Shown here: in pieces, positions 61,810 to 64,000 of the stretch
Numbering within the stretch: the first letter of the stretch is position 1
Layout of the letters: each line of letters begins with the position of its first letter
Assembly: GCA_038210445.1 (NCBI GenBank)
Contig: JBBQWQ010000017.1
Coordinates: 1-64,000, forward strand
Direction: 5' to 3'
DNA length: 64,000 nt
Origin: JABFRG01 sp038210445
Lineage (GTDB): Bacteria > Myxococcota_A > Polyangia > Polyangiales > Polyangiaceae
Program-made: the position numbers and the translations under genes
The notes under the pieces: model-generated
Databases searched by the model: none
What the model was told of the DNA's origin: nothing
What the model saw: only the letters and a program-made list of their open reading frames with translations

Positions 61810-62849
61810 TCGTCGGCGCCTTTTGCTGGAACGTCCTCTTCTCGGCGGGGCTCTCGTTCCTCGCTTCGCTCGCGGTGGTGTGGCTCTTCGCGCGGCGCTA
61901 CGCAGCGGCGCGCCCGCGGCTGGCCGTGTTGCTCCTGGCGATGCCGTTCGCGCGCGCGGCGTTCGACGTGCTTCGGGGAATCCCCGAGGGCGCGTTCTTT
62001 TGGGAGCGGATGGCCGGCGCGGTGCAAGAGAAGGGTGCGTTCCGCATGGGCTTCGGCGTCCGCGAGCTGGGGCCGAAGCTCGAGGTGGCGCTGGGCGCGG
62101 TACGCGGGGGCATGGTCATTCCCCAGAGCGCCGCCGATGTGCTGGCGGCGGGGCTCGACCGACGCCTCGGCCATGGCCTGAGCGCGTACCTCGGTCTGGC
62201 GCTGGGGCTGGTCGGCCTCGCGCTCGCCGCGCGCGACGCCGTTCGGTTGGCCTCGGCCTCGCGGGCCTGTCGTCGGCACGTGGCCGCCGGGTCGCGCATC
62301 GAGACGCGCCATCTTCTGGGTCGTGCGGTACGCGTCGTGGTGTCGCCGTCGTGGAGCGGCGTGCCCTTCGCGGGCGGTCTGCTCCGCCCCTGGGTGTGCA
62401 TCGGCGAATCGCTGCACCGGGCGCTGACGCCGGAGGAGCTCGATGCGGTGGTGCTCCACGAGCTGGCGCATCTCCGCTCGTTCGACGCGTGCTTCCTCGT
62501 GGCAGTCCGCATGCTCCGCGCCGTTCTGTGGTTCGTGCCCTGCGCAGGTTGGCTCGCGCGCGCCATCGCCGCGGGATGCGAGCGTGCCGCCGACGCCGAT
62601 GCGGTGTCTCGCGGCGCTCGGCCTTCGGCCCTCGCTTCGGCGCTCGTCCGGGCGGCCGAGGGGGCGGTGGAAGATCGCGGCATGCTGGCGACGTTCCTTC
62701 ATCCCGGCCCCGCCCTGGCGCAGCGGGTTCATGCGCTCCTCCATCACGATCCCGCGCCCACCCGGTGGCATGCGCGGTTGGCCCATGCGGCTCTCCTCCT
62801 TGTGGTGGCTTCCACCGTCCTCCGCCTCACCGCCTGCGGCAACCCCTGA
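61806..62849 (+). CDS. M56-family (BlaR1-like) membrane metallopeptidase without sensor domain
   Basis: 347 aa. Helices at the N-terminus, then VLHELAHLRSFDACFL with the zinc motif HELAH (His218-His222) and the downstream CERAADADAV third ligand region. One or two helices follow, the last at RLAHAALLLVVASTVLRLTA. Classic BlaR1 is near 600 aa because of a C-terminal penicillin-binding sensor; here that domain is absent, so the signal is probably not a beta-lactam, or it is sensed by another protein. Forms an operon with blaI through an ATGA overlap. Confidence 0.87.
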   Translation: MIVGAFCWNVLFSAGLSFLASLAVVWLFARRYAAARPRLAVLLLAMPFARAAFDVLRGIPEGAFFWERMAGAVQEKGAFRMGFGVRELGPKLEVALGAVRGGMVIPQSAADVLAAGLDRRLGHGLSAYLGLALGLVGLALAARDAVRLASASRACRRHVAAGSRIETRHLLGRAVRVVVSPSWSGVPFAGGLLRPWVCIGESLHRALTPEELDAVVLHELAHLRSFDACFLVAVRMLRAVLWFVPCAGWLARAIAAGCERAADADAVSRGARPSALASALVRAAEGAVEDRGMLATFLHPGPALAQRVHALLHHDPAPTRWHARLAHAALLLVVASTVLRLTACGNP

Positions 62850-62889
62850 GCAGTCCCGAAGTTGGGGCGACTGTCCCTCACGTCTCGAA

Positions 62890-62907
62890 TTACTACACAC
62901 GTAGTAA
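62890..62907. promoter_or_regulatory. Second BlaI-type operator, upstream of the small lipoprotein
   Basis: TTACTAC and GTAGTAA flank ACAC, a perfect 7-bp inverted repeat of the same TAC-N4-GTA pattern as the site at 61406. It lies 12 nt before the ATG of the lipoprotein gene at 62919 and makes that gene a probable BlaI target. Confidence 0.85.
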
Positions 62908-62918
62908 ATAGGAATCCC

Positions 62919-63341
62919 ATGAAATCCACGATCCCTACTGCCCTCTCCCTCCTCCTGATGTCGTGCGCCCACGCCACACCCGCGCCGGTGGTGGTTCGGG
63001 TACGCGATGCCGCCGCCAGCGGCGCGCTGCGCGACATCGGCCCCGACGTCGGCAAGCGTCCGCTCATCCTCGAGCTCGAGCCGGGCGACGTGGTGCCGCT
63101 CACCTTCACGCTCGAGGGCGACGACATCGGCACCGCGCCCGATCAGGCGCCGCTGCCGCTCGTCGCCAAGCGACACTTCTTTCTGCGCATTTCGCCGGAG
63201 GGCCTGGCCATCAGCGACGACAAGAACCACTTCGAGCGGCCGGCCCGCCCCGGCTCCTTCGCGTTCGGCGTCGGTGCCGACCGCAGCGGTGTGCGTGCCA
63301 CCGTGCACATCGTCACCCCCGCGCGTCCACACGCGCGCTGA
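62919..63341 (+). CDS. Small lipoprotein under probable BlaI control
   Basis: 140 aa. Leader MKSTIPTALSLLLMSC with lipobox LMSC. A compact beta-rich domain follows: VVVRVRDAA, PLILELEPGDVVPLTFTLEG, KRHFFLRISPEGLAISDD, and SGVRATVHIVTP, reminiscent of an immunoglobulin- or cupredoxin-like fold. There is no recognised family and no catalytic motif. Its promoter contains a perfect BlaI-type operator, so it is likely the effector gene of the three-gene unit. Its TGA lies in a hairpin shared with the opposing ORF. Confidence 0.8.
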   Translation: MKSTIPTALSLLLMSCAHATPAPVVVRVRDAAASGALRDIGPDVGKRPLILELEPGDVVPLTFTLEGDDIGTAPDQAPLPLVAKRHFFLRISPEGLAISDDKNHFERPARPGSFAFGVGADRSGVRATVHIVTPARPHAR

Positions 63342-63353
63342 GCTTCGCTCAGC
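63337..63353. terminator. Bidirectional hairpin containing both convergent stop codons
   Basis: Perfect 7-bp inverted repeat GCTGAGC/GCTCAGC with a TTC loop. The TGA of the lipoprotein gene and the TGA of the small minus-strand ORF both lie in the stem. Same design as the hairpins at 21146 and 53016. Confidence 0.65.
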
Positions 63354-63549
63354 CCAGCGGTGGCAAGAGAAGGTGCTCGCGGCGGCGGTCGAGCACCTTG
63401 GGGGCGTTGCCGGTGGCCGGCGGATAGGCGATGCGGTAGGCGAGCCACGGCGGGAACAGCACGAGGTTGCGCCATAAAAGTAGAAAAAGTTTGGCGCTCC
63501 ATGCGACAGCGCCTGCTTTGGTGCGTATACCGAGTGGCGGCGCGCTCAC
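63349..63549 (-). CDS. Small membrane-associated protein, weakly supported
   Basis: 66 aa from a GTG. It contains WSAKLFLLLWRNLVLFPPWL, a hydrophobic-aromatic stretch of one helix, then a basic C-terminus (KVLDRRREHLLLPPLG). Codon use in the helix region is AT-richer than neighbours. Support comes from the shared stop-codon hairpin with the opposing lipoprotein gene and from sensible amino acid composition on this strand. It may be a fragment of a larger gene. Family unknown. Confidence 0.35.
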   Translation of the reverse strand: MSAPPLGIRTKAGAVAWSAKLFLLLWRNLVLFPPWLAYRIAYPPATGNAPKVLDRRREHLLLPPLG

Positions 63550-63599
63550 GACCAGAAGGCGGCCGGATCGTTGGGCGAAGACGAAGGCGAGGCGATTCC

Positions 63600-64000
63600 A
63601 TGCGGATCCATGCAGCAGCGTGTTTGGCCCTGGTGGCCATCGGGTGCGGTGACTCCGCCCCTCCCGCCGTGCGGCCCAGCGTGGGGGCCGATGCGGGCGC
63701 TCCGGCCATCGATGGCGCGCCGGAGGCCGGCGCATCGTGCAGCGATCACCTGCGCAACGGCGCCGAGACCGACGTCGACTGCGGCTACGCGGCCTGTCAC
63801 CGTGCCTGCGCGGTCGGTGAGCAGTGCGCGAGCAACCGCGATTGTCCCGGTACGCGCTGCGGCGATCGCGTATGTCTGCCTGCTTCTCACGACGACGGCA
63901 TTCGCAACGGCGGAGAGCTCGATGTCGACTGCGGCGGCGGCGCTGCTCCTCCGTGCGCCGATGGCAAGACCTGCGTCGTCGGAGCCCGCGACTGCACCTC
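63600..64000 (+). CDS. Cys-rich lipoprotein with repeated NG-ET/EL-DVDCG motif, 3' end outside window
   Basis: At least 133 aa, open to the window edge. Leader MRIHAAACLALVAIGC with lipobox AIGC, a short A/P/D linker, then two copies of a Cys-rich unit starting LRNGAETDVDCGY and IRNGGELDVDCGG, each followed by closely spaced cysteines (CAVGEQCASNRDC; CADGKTC). This N-G-x-E-x-D-V-D-C-G module recurs in myxobacterial and related secreted proteins and is likely disulfide-bonded, perhaps calcium binding. The stop codon is not in view. Confidence 0.8.
   Translation, partial: MRIHAAACLALVAIGCGDSAPPAVRPSVGADAGAPAIDGAPEAGASCSDHLRNGAETDVDCGYAACHRACAVGEQCASNRDCPGTRCGDRVCLPASHDDGIRNGGELDVDCGGGAAPPCADGKTCVVGARDCT

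Overview
The window is high-GC bacterial DNA, and the gene content points to a myxobacterium (Myxococcota, probably a Polyangiales relative). The evidence is: more than a dozen small secreted lipoproteins with D/A/G/S-rich linkers after the lipobox; a MYXO-CTERM-like C-terminal anchor; Hanks-type kinases fused to zinc ribbons and TPRs; a gmx1-type ECF sigma factor; a five-PAS hybrid histidine kinase; and a zinc-ribbon/proline-rich protein next to a SPASM radical SAM enzyme. No rRNA, tRNA or CRISPR array was seen.

Layout. 1-2.7 kb is a decaying island: an IS91-family transposase remnant, an unidentified ORF cut by two in-frame amber codons, and a frameshifted ATP-dependent DNA ligase remnant. 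2.7-4.5 kb holds the small zinc-ribbon protein and the radical SAM/SPASM gene, 2 nt apart. 4.4-8.7 kb has a frameshifted IgGFc-binding-type lipoprotein, a von Willebrand A lipoprotein, and an ECF sigma factor coupled to a one-TM protein. 9-13 kb has the hybrid histidine kinase and an HD-domain protein. 13-25 kb is an envelope-rich stretch: lipoproteins, adenosine deaminase, a TPR/HExxH peptidase-like protein, a NuiA-like lipoprotein, a diiron ferritin-like protein, and an outer-membrane protein/ECF sigma/anti-sigma-like/lipoprotein run.

25-34 kb has a protein with an (AT)n dipeptide tract, a spermidine-synthase-fold protein, a TetR/COQ4 divergent pair with clear operators, and an App1-like phosphatase, copper chaperone and copper ATPase in a row. 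34-38 kb has inosine-guanosine kinase, a doubly anchored surface protein and a D-hydantoinase/dihydropyrimidinase. With adenosine deaminase these suggest nucleoside and base salvage or degradation. 38-46.5 kb has a kinase/ATPase/TPR protein coupled to a Cys-rich lipoprotein and a GNAT enzyme, then a PEBP-like lipoprotein, an alpha-methylacyl-CoA racemase-like CoA transferase, an SCP2 protein and an exported GH1 glycosidase. 46.5-64 kb has further lipoproteins, two AraC regulators, a gmx1-type ECF sigma factor convergent with a zf-HC2 kinase, a DUF885 peptidase-like lipoprotein, an FHA-GGDEF diguanylate cyclase, and a BlaI/BlaR1-type system with two matching operators.

Two architectural habits recur. 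Functionally linked genes overlap by 4 nt (ATGA or GTGA) in seven places: 8362, 21956, 23710, 31627, 39766, 55736 and 61806. At three convergent junctions (21146, 53016, 63337) both stop codons lie inside one perfect hairpin. All functions are inferred from sequence reading; no database search was run.
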